Positions 8,551 to 16,844 of a stretch of 33,115 nt of DNA are shown here, piece after piece. The stretch's first letter is position 1. Each line of letters starts with the position of its first letter. The notes under the pieces are model-generated. The model did not search any database and was not told the origin of the DNA. It saw only the letters and a program-made list of their open reading frames with translations. The position numbers and the translations under genes are program-made. The DNA comes from Rhodospirillales bacterium (GTDB lineage: Bacteria > Pseudomonadota > Alphaproteobacteria > Rhodospirillales > JAPHRK01), in contig JAPHRK010000039.1 of NCBI GenBank assembly GCA_026196105.1, forward strand, positions 1-33,115, read 5' to 3'.

Positions 8551-9930
8551 ATGACCAAGAGCTGGACACCCACAAGTTGGCAGAGCAAACCTATTATTCA
8601 GGTGCCAACCTATCCTGACGCCAAAGAACTTGAAGCGACGGAAAAACTCCTGAGCGCTTATCCACCTTTGGTTTTTGCAGGGGAAGCTCGTAGCCTGAAA
8701 GCCTCCCTTGGTCGTGTTGCTGAAGGGAATGCTTTTTTACTTCAAGGCGGCGATTGCGCTGAGAGTTTTGCTGAATTCCACCCTGACAACATTCGCGATA
8801 CCTTCCGGGTCTTGTTACAAATGGCTGTTGTCCTCACCTTTGGCGCTGCTTGCCCCGTGGTTAAGGTGGGTCGTATGGCCGGGCAATTTGCCAAGCCTCG
8901 CTCATCTGACACAGAAACCATTGATGGTGTCACCTTGCCAAGCTACCGCGGTGATATGATCAACGGCTCAGGCTTCACTGAAGCTGAGCGTGTCCCTGAT
9001 CCAGCCCGCCTTGTTCAAGCCTACAACCAATCAGCCTCGACCCTTAACTTACTCCGGGCTTTTGCCCAAGGTGGTTATGCTGACCTGCACAAGATGCACC
9101 AATGGACCTTGAGCTTTGTGGAAGATAGCCCCGAAACAGCCCGTTATAAAGATTTAGCTGACCGCCTAGAAGAAGCCCTGGCTTTCATGGCGGCATGTGG
9201 TTTGACTGCAGCAACGGCCCCGCAAATTCGGGAAACAGAATTCTACACCTCGCATGAAGCTTTGTTGCTGAACTACGAAGTGGCCATGACTCGTGTCGAT
9301 TCTATTCGCGGTGAATATTACGATACCTCTGCCCACTTGCTGTGGATCGGTGATCGCACCCGCCAACCAGATGGCGCGCATGTTGAATTTTTGCGTGGTG
9401 TTCACAACCCCATCGGCATGAAGGTCGGCCCAACTATGGACCCCGACGAGCTTATTCGCCTGCTGGATATCCTAAACCCAGAAAATGAAGCCGGTCGCAT
9501 GACCCTGATTTCTCGTATGGGCGCTGGTAAAGTTGGCGATCATCTCCCCGCTTTAATTCGCAAAGTTGAAGCTGAGGGACGTTCCGTTGTCTGGTCTTGT
9601 GATCCGATGCACGGCAACACGGTCAAAAGCTCTACCGGATACAAAACCCGTCCGGTTGATCTGGTTCTTGAAGAAGTACGTGACTTCTTCGCTGTTCATC
9701 GCGCTGAAGGTACCCACGCTGGGGGTGTTCACTTTGAAATGACCGGGCAAAACGTCACCGAATGCGTTGGCGGAGCAGCTCATGCCGTGACTGAAGAAAC
9801 TTTGGGAGATCGTTACCACACCCATTGCGACCCCCGCCTCAATGCCGAACAGTCCTTAGAATTAGCTTTCTTGATTTCTGAGTCTCTAAAGGATGAACGA
9901 GATCACTTGAAAGCTGCTAAAGCGTCTTAA
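8551..9930 (+). CDS. aroG: Class II 3-deoxy-D-arabino-heptulosonate 7-phosphate synthase
   Basis: The enzyme condenses phosphoenolpyruvate with erythrose 4-phosphate, the first step of the shikimate pathway to aromatic amino acids. At 459 residues it has the usual length for the plant/Mycobacterium-like class II (AroAII) family. Visible signatures are [11 protein letters not shown] (Cys69, the metal-binding cysteine), [55 protein letters not shown] (metal-ligand His), [12 protein letters not shown] (Glu) and HCDPRLN (Asp). The ATG at 8551 fits the upstream promoter and the family length. The ribosome binding site is weak (GGAA about ten bases upstream). The nicotinate phosphoribosyltransferase gene follows after 19 bases, so the two are probably co-transcribed. 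Class II enzymes differ in allosteric control from the E. coli AroFGH type; feedback sensitivity cannot be judged here. The symbol aroG is by function. Confidence 0.95.
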   Translation: MTKSWTPTSWQSKPIIQVPTYPDAKELEATEKLLSAYPPLVFAGEARSLKASLGRVAEGNAFLLQGGDCAESFAEFHPDNIRDTFRVLLQMAVVLTFGAACPVVKVGRMAGQFAKPRSSDTETIDGVTLPSYRGDMINGSGFTEAERVPDPARLVQAYNQSASTLNLLRAFAQGGYADLHKMHQWTLSFVEDSPETARYKDLADRLEEALAFMAACGLTAATAPQIRETEFYTSHEALLLNYEVAMTRVDSIRGEYYDTSAHLLWIGDRTRQPDGAHVEFLRGVHNPIGMKVGPTMDPDELIRLLDILNPENEAGRMTLISRMGAGKVGDHLPALIRKVEAEGRSVVWSCDPMHGNTVKSSTGYKTRPVDLVLEEVRDFFAVHRAEGTHAGGVHFEMTGQNVTECVGGAAHAVTEETLGDRYHTHCDPRLNAEQSLELAFLISESLKDERDHLKAAKAS

Positions 9931-9949
9931 AATTAAGGGAGAGGGGCCC

Positions 9950-11110
9950 ATGAGTGATCAAAACAAACCATCGCGCATGGCCTCTTATCCATTAAACCAA
10001 GATGTAACGGCCTGGACTGACCGTTATTTCGCCAAAACCAAACAGACCATTGAGCGGTTTGGCGATAAAGAAGTCACCTATGCGGTCTTTATGCGCCGTC
10101 CTGTTATCTTCACCCCCCGTATTGCTATCGACTGGTTGGAACAACTTTCTGCCGAGCGGCAGGTTAAATTCAAATTAGAGTCTAATTACGCAGAAGGAGC
10201 TTGGGTCGGAGCCGGGGAACCACTGATCTATATCACGGGTTCTTTTTACCATCTGGTTGATCTCGAAACCCTGTTGTTGCAAAAACTCGGTGCCGCTTGT
10301 GTTGCCGCCTATAACGCCTATACCATGTGCATGGACCTGCCCAACGTCAGCTTCCTCGCCATGGATGCTCGCCATTGCGCCGGAACGGAAATGGCGGAAC
10401 TGATGGCCTATGCCGCATCTGTCGGCTCCACTACAGCAAAATCCCAAGGCGGTGCAAAAGGTTTCATTGGCAACGCCACCGATGCCACAGCCCATTACTT
10501 CGGCAATGAGCGGGGCCTCGGCACCATGCCCCACGCCCTGATCGGTTATGCAGGCTCCACAGTTCGAGCCGCAGAGATGTACGTTGAAGGCTTTCCTGAT
10601 GAAGACCTCATCATCCTTCCCGATTATTATGGCAAAGAAATCAGCGACACCCTCGCGGTTTGTCATCGGTTCCCTGAATTGGCAGAAGAAGGCAAAATCG
10701 CCGTTCGTATTGATACCCACGGCGGACGCTTTATCGAAGGGCTGGACCCCCAAGATTCCTACAACGTCCTTGAGCGCAACGTTCCCCTCGCCGTACGTCG
10801 TTATCGCAATGAAGAAGAGCTGCGCTACCTTGTCGGCACCGGGGTTTCTGCTGCTGCCATTTTCCACATGCGGGAACAATTGGACAAAGCAGGCTTCAAT
10901 AAAGTTCGCATCATCGCCTCTTCAGGTTTTGGGGTGCAAAAATGCAAAGTCATGGCAGACGTCAAAGCTCCCATAGATGTCATCGGCACCGGCTCTTTTC
11001 TACCAAACTCCTGGTCAGAAACCTACGCCACCGCTGATATTGTCGCCTATGACGGAGTATCTTCCGTCAAAGTAGGCCGAGAATTCCTCCTCCGGAAAGA
11101 GCAAGAGTGA
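9950..11110 (+). CDS. pncB: Nicotinate phosphoribosyltransferase
   Basis: This enzyme joins nicotinate to 5-phosphoribosyl 1-pyrophosphate to give nicotinate mononucleotide, the salvage entry to NAD. The protein has 386 residues. Typical signatures are an N-terminal NQDVTAWTDRYF element, DARHCAGTEM, KGFIGNATDATAHYFG, the family's GTMPHALIGYAGS stretch, VRIDTHGGRF, and the phosphate-binding IIASSGFGVQK region near the C-terminus. The start has a strong site (AGGGAGAGG) about six bases upstream. The gene lies 19 bases after the DAHP synthase and nine bases before a small unknown gene, so the three look like one operon. It is somewhat shorter than E. coli PncB (about 400 residues) but lacks no obvious core motif. 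A nicotinamide-specific enzyme is less likely but cannot be excluded by eye. Confidence 0.88.
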   Translation: MSDQNKPSRMASYPLNQDVTAWTDRYFAKTKQTIERFGDKEVTYAVFMRRPVIFTPRIAIDWLEQLSAERQVKFKLESNYAEGAWVGAGEPLIYITGSFYHLVDLETLLLQKLGAACVAAYNAYTMCMDLPNVSFLAMDARHCAGTEMAELMAYAASVGSTTAKSQGGAKGFIGNATDATAHYFGNERGLGTMPHALIGYAGSTVRAAEMYVEGFPDEDLIILPDYYGKEISDTLAVCHRFPELAEEGKIAVRIDTHGGRFIEGLDPQDSYNVLERNVPLAVRRYRNEEELRYLVGTGVSAAAIFHMREQLDKAGFNKVRIIASSGFGVQKCKVMADVKAPIDVIGTGSFLPNSWSETYATADIVAYDGVSSVKVGREFLLRKEQE

Positions 11111-11119
11111 GCCCACGAA

Positions 11120-11389
11120 ATGAGCACTGAACAAGACGACAAAAAACTCCTCACCCTCGCGCTCACCACGGCGGCTTGGAAAAAGTGGAATAAAGAACGC
11201 ACAGGTCATGAGAGCTCTAGTCTAGAAATCAACGATTTCATCAAAGGCATGCTCACCGACCTCGGCGAAAAAAATGACCCCGTCTCCATCCTCTACATTG
11301 CCACCCAAGAGGCCACCTTAGAGCAAGACCTCATCGACAGTTTCATCGAACACAGCAAGATTTTCGATCATTTTGATGGCAAGGGATAA
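11120..11389 (+). CDS. Small protein of unknown function in the pncB operon
   Basis: This 89-residue soluble protein is not recognised. It is rich in charged residues and predicted helical throughout, starting MSTEQDDKKLLTLALTTAAW. It has no cysteine, signal peptide or membrane segment. The gene starts nine bases after the pncB stop, which supports its being real and co-transcribed. Its ribosome binding site is poor, so it may depend on translational coupling. A role linked to NAD salvage or aromatic biosynthesis is possible from position only. Confidence 0.6.
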   Translation: MSTEQDDKKLLTLALTTAAWKKWNKERTGHESSSLEINDFIKGMLTDLGEKNDPVSILYIATQEATLEQDLIDSFIEHSKIFDHFDGKG

Positions 11390-11401
11390 CGCTTTTTCTT
11401 C

Positions 11402-11506
11402 TCCCCCTTCGCAAAAAAACTGCATGGGGGGACTTAAAGAGTAGTCACACCTATACCCCACCTAACGTCACTCCCTGGAGGTGATTGCACCTGAAGAGAA
11501 ACTACT
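11402..11506 (+). other. Structured non-coding stretch of unknown type
   Basis: The 273-base gap 11390-11662 has no convincing gene, but its first half is full of complementary segments. CCCCC (11403-11407) plus GCA (11411-11413) can pair with TGC (11421-11423) plus GGGGG (11426-11430). AGTAGT (11440-11445) can pair with ACTACT (11501-11506), closing a 55-base interior. Inside, AGGTG (11479-11483) can pair with any of three CACCT copies (11448-11452, 11459-11463, 11488-11492), so alternative folds exclude one another. I match it to no riboswitch class that I know. The second half (11510-11650) is AT-rich and contains TATAAT at 11579-11584, a possible -10 for the next gene. Confidence 0.4.
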
Positions 11507-11662
11507 GGCTGATATTCTCCCCTTTTAAATATATCGCAATTTTTACTATCTACAAAAACAACCTTTTAGTGAATTTTTTATAATCACTGTCTTTATCGGT
11601 TGAATTATTCTAATCTATTTTTGGTAGTATTTTTAATAAAATTTCATCTAAAGGATTCGGTC

Positions 11663-12184
11663 ATGAAATATTTACGGTATGGTACGCTGGTTATATCACT
11701 GTTTTTAAGTTTAATGAACGGGGTACAGGCCGCTGATTTCAACACAAGGGTGAGTGTAGCTTTTAACATCCCTAGTATACTTAACTTAGTCACAGTGGAC
11801 TCAACAATGAACACTGACTGGTTTGTCGGGCATCCAGGAGGACGAACTGTCTATAGCACTGACACACTGATCGGAACGATGACGTATGGGAATCCCCCCC
11901 AAATTTATGCCCATGCTACCTGGGTAATAAACTATCAACCGAGCACAAACACCATAAATCTTAAACCGGGTAAAACCCACATTACGAATTGGTTCGGCAC
12001 GCAACGTTGCAATATTTATGAAGATGGCACCTGTAATTGTAACAACAACCCCAATTGGAATATTTGTGCATATACTCCCATGGCAGGTTACGTCACAGCC
12101 CTCAAAGCATATGCCATCGCCGCATCAGTCAACGCTAAAGTTGCTTTAGAAGCTCAAGGATATACGGTCGTTCGCAATCCATAA
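11663..12184 (+). CDS. Small secreted protein of unknown function
   Basis: This is a 173-residue protein with a signal peptide (MKYLRYGTLVISLFLSLMNG, likely cut after VQA), so it is exported. The mature part starts ADFNTRVSVAFN. It contains one compact cluster of four cysteines around residues 113-133 (QRCNIY, GTCNCNN, NICAY), which could form two disulfides. It is rich in Asn, Thr and Tyr, like many extracellular beta proteins. The ATG at 11663 is supported by AAGGA eight bases upstream; in-frame codons further upstream lack a site. The local composition is more AT-rich than the flanking genes, and the gene stands alone between two non-coding stretches. Recent acquisition is possible but unproven. 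No family recognised. Confidence 0.65.
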   Translation: MKYLRYGTLVISLFLSLMNGVQAADFNTRVSVAFNIPSILNLVTVDSTMNTDWFVGHPGGRTVYSTDTLIGTMTYGNPPQIYAHATWVINYQPSTNTINLKPGKTHITNWFGTQRCNIYEDGTCNCNNNPNWNICAYTPMAGYVTALKAYAIAASVNAKVALEAQGYTVVRNP

Positions 12185-12347
12185 CCAAATCTGTGCTTGC
12201 AATAGGAAGATGACCCAAATTTCAGCACTGATCGGCCATCTAAGAAGTAGTGTTGGTACTATAGTTATTTTATTATCAGCATAGGATTGACCACCATTTA
12301 TTGATGATGGTTACTCTAGCCATCCTCACAACTTCAACAATCAAGTT

Positions 12348-12368
12348 CAAAGGAACGGTGTTCCTTTG
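12348..12368. terminator. Strong hairpin in the 12185-12481 spacer, possible terminator
   Basis: CAAAGGAAC (12348-12356) and GTTCCTTTG (12360-12368) form a perfect 9-bp stem with a three-base loop. No U-run follows on either strand, so intrinsic termination is uncertain. The 297-base spacer otherwise holds only a 24-codon reading frame at 12210-12284 that I do not call, and a weak GATGG/CCATC repeat near 12306-12324. Confidence 0.35.
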
Positions 12369-12481
12369 TGGTTTGGGTGGTGCCCAAAATTGTCACACTC
12401 TTCTCCCTCATCTCACCTTGCTCAGAACCTTTCTAACCGTTACATTGCGCCGCACCTAAATTGTTTATAAGGATGAAACCT

Positions 12482-12913
12482 ATGCATGAGCTTCACGGCT
12501 TCTATTTTGAGGAACTGACAGTTGGTCAGACAGACGTCTATGGCAAGACGATTACGGATGCCGACATCCTCATGTTTGCGGGCGTTTCAGGCGATACCAA
12601 CCCGGTTCACCTGAACCATGAATTCGCCACTCCGACCATGTTTGAAGGTCGGATTGCTCATGGTATGCTTTCTGCCAGTTTCATCTCTACAGTGATCGGT
12701 ACTAAGATGCCTGGCCCTGGCTGCATTTACGTTGGTCAAAATCTTCGTTTTAAAGCGCCTGTTAAGGCCGGTGACACGGTTATGGCGCGGGTGACGGTAG
12801 AAGAACTTTTACCAGCAAAGAGAATGGCTAAGTTAAAAACCATCTGTTACGTGGGTGACAAAATCGTTATTGACGGTGATGCAACTGTCATGGTTCCCGC
12901 TAAGCCAGAATAA
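12482..12913 (+). CDS. MaoC-like (R)-specific enoyl-CoA hydratase
   Basis: This 143-residue single hot-dog-fold protein is of the PhaJ/MaoC type. Such enzymes hydrate trans-2-enoyl-CoA to (R)-3-hydroxyacyl-CoA, linking beta-oxidation to polyhydroxyalkanoate synthesis or acting in other acyl-CoA routes. The catalytic signature is visible: ITDADILMFAGVSGDTNPVHLN carries the Asp and His dyad (D and H of DTNPVH), followed by FEGRIAHGML. The ATG at 12482 is preferred because AAGGA (12470-12474) lies seven bases upstream; in-frame TTG 12461 and ATG 12473 overlap or precede that site. ribF starts 17 bases after its stop, so it may head the ribF-ileS transcript. The physiological substrate is unknown, and no PHA synthase is present in the window. 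Confidence 0.85.
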   Translation: MHELHGFYFEELTVGQTDVYGKTITDADILMFAGVSGDTNPVHLNHEFATPTMFEGRIAHGMLSASFISTVIGTKMPGPGCIYVGQNLRFKAPVKAGDTVMARVTVEELLPAKRMAKLKTICYVGDKIVIDGDATVMVPAKPE

Positions 12914-12930
12914 CGGGTTTAACACCAAAC

Positions 12931-13884
12931 ATGCGTATCTTCCGCCACTATCAGGATCTCCCCACTGAAGCCCGAGGCTGCTCTGTCGCCATCGGCAACT
13001 TTGATGGTGTCCATCGCGGACATCAAGCGGTGATTCATGAGGCGGGGGTATCGTCGAAAGACCTTGGCGGTCCTTGGACTGTGATGACATTTGAGCCTCA
13101 TCCGCGCATGTTCTTTAAACCCGACCAACCACCCTTTAGGTTAACCCCCATGCGGGTGAAGGCCCAGCAGGTTGAAGCTCTTGGAGCGGACTACATGGTG
13201 GTGCTGCATTTCGACAAAGCCCTCTCCAGCCTCTCAGCAGATACATTCATCAAGGAAGTCTTGGTAGATGCTTTAGGTGCACAGCATGTAATTGCAGGTT
13301 ATGACTTCCAATTTGGCCACGACCGCAAAGGCAATGCTGAACTGCTGCTCGCTAAAGGCCGGGAATACGGTTACCACTTTACGGTTGTTCGTCCAGTTAC
13401 TGATGATGATGGTCAGCCATTTTCATCAACCCGAGTGAGAGACTGTCTTCGTTCAGGAGACCCCAAAGGGGCTGCTTTTGTCCTAGGACGTGATTTTGAG
13501 ATTGAAGGCCGGGTTGAGAAAGGTGACCAACGGGGCCAAACCATTGGTTTCCCGACAGCCAACTTGCGCCTCGGCGAATATATGGAACCAACCCATGGGG
13601 TTTATGCCATCCGCGCCGGACTTGAAATAGACGGGCATTTCCAATGGTACGATGGAGTGGCTAATCTTGGGGTACGACCTACGGTCAATGACCGAGGCGT
13701 ATTGTTAGAAGTTAACCTGTTTAACTTTGACCAGGATATTTACGGTCAACACATGCGCGTAGCCTTGGCGGATTTCATCCGGCCTGAAAAGAAATTTGAC
13801 GGCCTTGATGATCTCAAAACCCAGATAGCTGAAGATGCTGATCGAGCAAAACTCATATTGGCTGGGCATTCCCGAATTATCTAG
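12931..13884 (+). CDS. ribF: Bifunctional riboflavin kinase / FAD synthetase
   Basis: RibF phosphorylates riboflavin to FMN and then adenylylates FMN to FAD. The protein has 317 residues, the normal size. The N-terminal nucleotidyltransferase half shows AIGNFDGVHRGHQAVI (the HxGH-like site), VIAGYDFQFGHDR and SSTRVRDCLRSGD. The C-terminal kinase half shows GFPTANLRL, the GVYAIRA strand and the VNLFNFDQDIYG region. The start has no strong ribosome binding site; the gene lies 17 bases after the hydratase gene. Placement before ileS and lspA is the common proteobacterial order. A strong hairpin overlaps the stop codon. Confidence 0.95.
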   Translation: MRIFRHYQDLPTEARGCSVAIGNFDGVHRGHQAVIHEAGVSSKDLGGPWTVMTFEPHPRMFFKPDQPPFRLTPMRVKAQQVEALGADYMVVLHFDKALSSLSADTFIKEVLVDALGAQHVIAGYDFQFGHDRKGNAELLLAKGREYGYHFTVVRPVTDDDGQPFSSTRVRDCLRSGDPKGAAFVLGRDFEIEGRVEKGDQRGQTIGFPTANLRLGEYMEPTHGVYAIRAGLEIDGHFQWYDGVANLGVRPTVNDRGVLLEVNLFNFDQDIYGQHMRVALADFIRPEKKFDGLDDLKTQIAEDADRAKLILAGHSRII

Positions 13885-13909
13885 TCCTCTGGACCGATCC
13901 AGGGGACTA
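13882..13909 (+). other. Strong hairpin at the ribF stop, between ribF and ileS
   Basis: TAGTCCTCTGG (13882-13892) pairs with CCAGGGGACTA (13899-13909): 11 base pairs with one G-T wobble and a six-base loop. The stem begins with the ribF stop codon. It is followed by A-rich, not T-rich, sequence, so it does not look like an intrinsic terminator. A smaller CCCC/GGGG hairpin follows at about 13938-13950. The pair may set the ribF/ileS expression ratio or protect the transcript from decay. Confidence 0.5.
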
Positions 13910-13974
13910 AAAAATAAAATACCTGAACATATTATTGCCCCATTACGGGGATAGAAATTAAGCGAGTCAAAAAG

Positions 13975-16839
13975 ATGAGCGTTGATTATAAAGAAACCGT
14001 ATTCCTCCCTAAAACAGACTTCCCCATGCGGGCCGGGCTGCCGAAGCGCGAGCCTGAGTTCCTTCAGCGCTGGCAAGATATGGGATTGTTTGAAAAACTC
14101 CGTGAAACCTCAAAAGGCCGGGAGAAATTTATTCTCCATGATGGCCCTCCTTATGCCAACGGCCACCTTCATGTGGGCCACGCCCTCAATAAAATCCTGA
14201 AAGACATCATCAACCGGAACCAACAGATGTTGGGCAAAGACGCCCACTATGTTCCTGGTTGGGATTGCCACGGTCTGCCTATCGAATGGAAGATCGAAGA
14301 GAAATATCGGGCCAAAGGCCAAGATAAAGACGATGTGTCGATTGTTGATTTCCGCCATGAGTGCCGAGAGTTCGCCCAAGGCTGGCTGGATATCCAGCGG
14401 GAAGAATTCAAACGTCTTGGTATTGAAGGTGATTGGGATCACCCCTACTCCACCATGACCTTTAAGGCCGAAGCCCAAATTGCCAAAGAGCTTGGTAAGT
14501 TCTTGATGAATGGCTCCCTGTTTAAAGGGGCAAAGCCAATCATGTGGTCGATCGTTGAAAAAACCGCTTTAGCAGAAGCCGAAGTGGAATATGAAGATCA
14601 CACTTCAACCTCGATCTTTGTTGGCTTCCCTGTCCAATCAGGCCCCGCGCAATTCCTGGATACATCAATCGTCATCTGGACAACCACCCCTTGGACCATC
14701 CCTGGCAACCGGGCACTAGCCTATGGGCCGAAGATTGAATACAAAGGCTTAGAGATCACGAGTGTCTTAGAAGGTAGCGGCCTGACACCCGGGGCAAAGA
14801 TCATTGTTGCCGCTAACCTGATCCCAGCTCTTATCGAAGAATTTAAAATCGAAAACCCCAAAGTGTTCTGGGAAGGTACAGGTAGCGACCTTGAAGGTAT
14901 CGTTTGCCGCCACCCTCTTCATGAAGGTGGGTTTGATTTCCCTGTTCCTGCCCTTGCAGCAGATTTCGCAACGGACGAAGACGGTACGGGCTTTGTCCAT
15001 ATCGCGCCGGGTCACGGTGCCGATGACTGGGTCTTGGGTGTCGCTAATGGCGTTCCTGTCCCTGATACCGTAGACGACGATGGTGTGTTCTTTGACCATG
15101 TCCCTATGTTTGCTGGACAAAAGGTCATGGAAGTTGGCAAGAAAAAGAAGATCAAATGGCCTGCTAACGCGACAGTGATCACTGCCCTTGCTGAGGCTGG
15201 AAGCCTTTACGGGGTGCGGCGCATTACCCACAGTTACCCTCACTCCTGGCGCTCTAAAGCCCCAGTGATTTTCCGCAACACCCCTCAGTGGTTCATCTCC
15301 ATGGAGATCAATGATCTTCGTAAAAAAGCTCTTAGCGCTATTGAAGAAACACGTTTTGTACCAGAGTCAGGTGCAAAGCGAATTGGAGGCATGATTGAGT
15401 CGCGTCCTGACTGGTGTGTCTCCCGTCAACGGGCCTGGGGTGTTCCCATCACCGTGTTTGTGAACAAAAAAACCAGTGAGCCATTGCGCGACCCTGAAGT
15501 GATGAACCGTATCGTGAGCGCCTTCCAGGAAGAAGGCTCAGACGCTTGGTTCTCATCTGACCCTACACGCTTCCTTGGCAATAAATACGACCCTGCTGAT
15601 TATGATCAAGTTACCGACATTCTTGATGTTTGGTTTGATTCTGGTTGTACGCACACCTTCGTTCTTGAAGGCGATGAATGGCCTAACCTTTCCTGGCCGG
15701 CCTCGTTATATTTAGAGGGTTCTGATCAACACCGGGGCTGGTTCCACTCTTCCTTGCTTGAATCCTGTGGTACTCGGGAAAGAGCACCTTATGACGCCGT
15801 TCTAACCCACGGCTTTGTCATGGCAGAAGATGGACGCAAAATGTCCAAATCTCTCGGTAATATTGTCTCTCCTCAAGATGTAGTGAAACAATCTGGTGCT
15901 GATATCCTTCGCCTCTGGGTGATGAGCTCTGACTATGCCGATGATTTGCGGGTTGGTCCTGAAATCATCAAACAATTGGCAGACAGCTACCGCCGTTTGC
16001 GCAATACCTTGCGCTTCATCATCGGTAACTTGAACGAGTTCAAAGATGAAGAGCGGCTTCCTGTCGAAGAAATGCCCGAGCTCGAGCGCTGGGTGCTTAA
16101 TCGGTTGTGGGAACTTGATGGCGATGTTCGACAAGCCAATGAGGACTTCCAGTTCCACCACCTTTACCACAAGCTCCATAACTTCTGTGCTATGGACTTG
16201 TCGGCATTCTATTTAGATATCCGTAAGGATGCCCTTTATTGCGACCGCAGCGACTCTATTCGTCGCCGCGCTGCGAGAACGGTGTTAGATGAAATCTTCA
16301 ACTGCCTCACTGCATGGTTTGCCCCTTTTATTTGCTTCACTGCAGAAGAAGCCTGGCTTGCCCGCAACCCTGGTGATGATCAATCGGTTCACTTGCGCAC
16401 CTTCCCTGAAATTCCTGCTGGTTGGCAAGATGAGAAACTTGCTGAGAAGTGGGGAACTATCCGTGACCTTCGTAAAGTGGTCACGGGAGCATTAGAAGTT
16501 GAACGAGCCAACAAAACCATAGGATCAAGCTTACAAGCCAACCCGGTTGTTTACGCTGATGCTCAATATATTGATGTTCTAAAAGAGTTTAGTGCTGATG
16601 AAGCCGCCGATCTGTTCATTACTTCCGGAGTAAGCTTTGGCGATGGAACGGCCCCCGAAGGCGCCTTTATCCTCGACGATGTCAAAGGCGTCGCCGTGGT
16701 TTTTGCCCAAGCTGAGGGTGAAAAGTGCCAACGCTGTTGGAAAGTTCTTAAAGATGTGGGAACAGTTGAGGCTCATCCTGAGGTGTGTCCTCGCTGTGCT
16801 TATGCCCACGAACATTTCACTTCACAAGCGGCTGAGTAA
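13975..16839 (+). CDS. ileS: Isoleucyl-tRNA synthetase
   Basis: This class I aminoacyl-tRNA synthetase charges tRNA-Ile with isoleucine in the cytoplasm. At 954 residues it is full length. The ATP-binding HIGH-type motif is HVGH (66-69) within DGPPYANGHLHVGHALNK. The KMSKS loop is residues 622-626 (DGRKMSKSLGN). An editing (CP1) domain lies between them, with the characteristic WTTTPWTIPGN stretch. The C-terminus has a zinc site, Cys918-x2-Cys921 and Cys938-x2-Cys941 (CQRCW, CPRC), as expected for the bacterial type that carries this zinc finger. The lspA gene starts five bases after the stop, so the two are almost certainly co-transcribed. The ribosome binding site is weak. No T-box leader is seen. 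Confidence 0.98.
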   Translation: MSVDYKETVFLPKTDFPMRAGLPKREPEFLQRWQDMGLFEKLRETSKGREKFILHDGPPYANGHLHVGHALNKILKDIINRNQQMLGKDAHYVPGWDCHGLPIEWKIEEKYRAKGQDKDDVSIVDFRHECREFAQGWLDIQREEFKRLGIEGDWDHPYSTMTFKAEAQIAKELGKFLMNGSLFKGAKPIMWSIVEKTALAEAEVEYEDHTSTSIFVGFPVQSGPAQFLDTSIVIWTTTPWTIPGNRALAYGPKIEYKGLEITSVLEGSGLTPGAKIIVAANLIPALIEEFKIENPKVFWEGTGSDLEGIVCRHPLHEGGFDFPVPALAADFATDEDGTGFVHIAPGHGADDWVLGVANGVPVPDTVDDDGVFFDHVPMFAGQKVMEVGKKKKIKWPANATVITALAEAGSLYGVRRITHSYPHSWRSKAPVIFRNTPQWFISMEINDLRKKALSAIEETRFVPESGAKRIGGMIESRPDWCVSRQRAWGVPITVFVNKKTSEPLRDPEVMNRIVSAFQEEGSDAWFSSDPTRFLGNKYDPADYDQVTDILDVWFDSGCTHTFVLEGDEWPNLSWPASLYLEGSDQHRGWFHSSLLESCGTRERAPYDAVLTHGFVMAEDGRKMSKSLGNIVSPQDVVKQSGADILRLWVMSSDYADDLRVGPEIIKQLADSYRRLRNTLRFIIGNLNEFKDEERLPVEEMPELERWVLNRLWELDGDVRQANEDFQFHHLYHKLHNFCAMDLSAFYLDIRKDALYCDRSDSIRRRAARTVLDEIFNCLTAWFAPFICFTAEEAWLARNPGDDQSVHLRTFPEIPAGWQDEKLAEKWGTIRDLRKVVTGALEVERANKTIGSSLQANPVVYADAQYIDVLKEFSADEAADLFITSGVSFGDGTAPEGAFILDDVKGVAVVFAQAEGEKCQRCWKVLKDVGTVEAHPEVCPRCAYAHEHFTSQAAE

Positions 16840-16844
16840 ATTTG

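Noticed and set aside
10175-10879. 234-codon open frame on the minus strand inside pncB
   Set aside because: It lies wholly antisense to a well-supported enzyme gene, its translation resembles nothing, and it reflects codon bias of the + strand gene.
11485-11583. TTG-started hydrophobic frame of about 32 codons after GGAGGTG
   Set aside because: The spacing from GGAGGTG to the TTG is one base, too short, and the segment is better explained as part of the RNA-like structure.
12210-12284. 24-codon hydrophobic reading frame (starts MTQISALIG)
   Set aside because: AGGA is only about two bases from the ATG, the peptide is very short and nothing else supports it. It could be tested if a small-protein screen were available.
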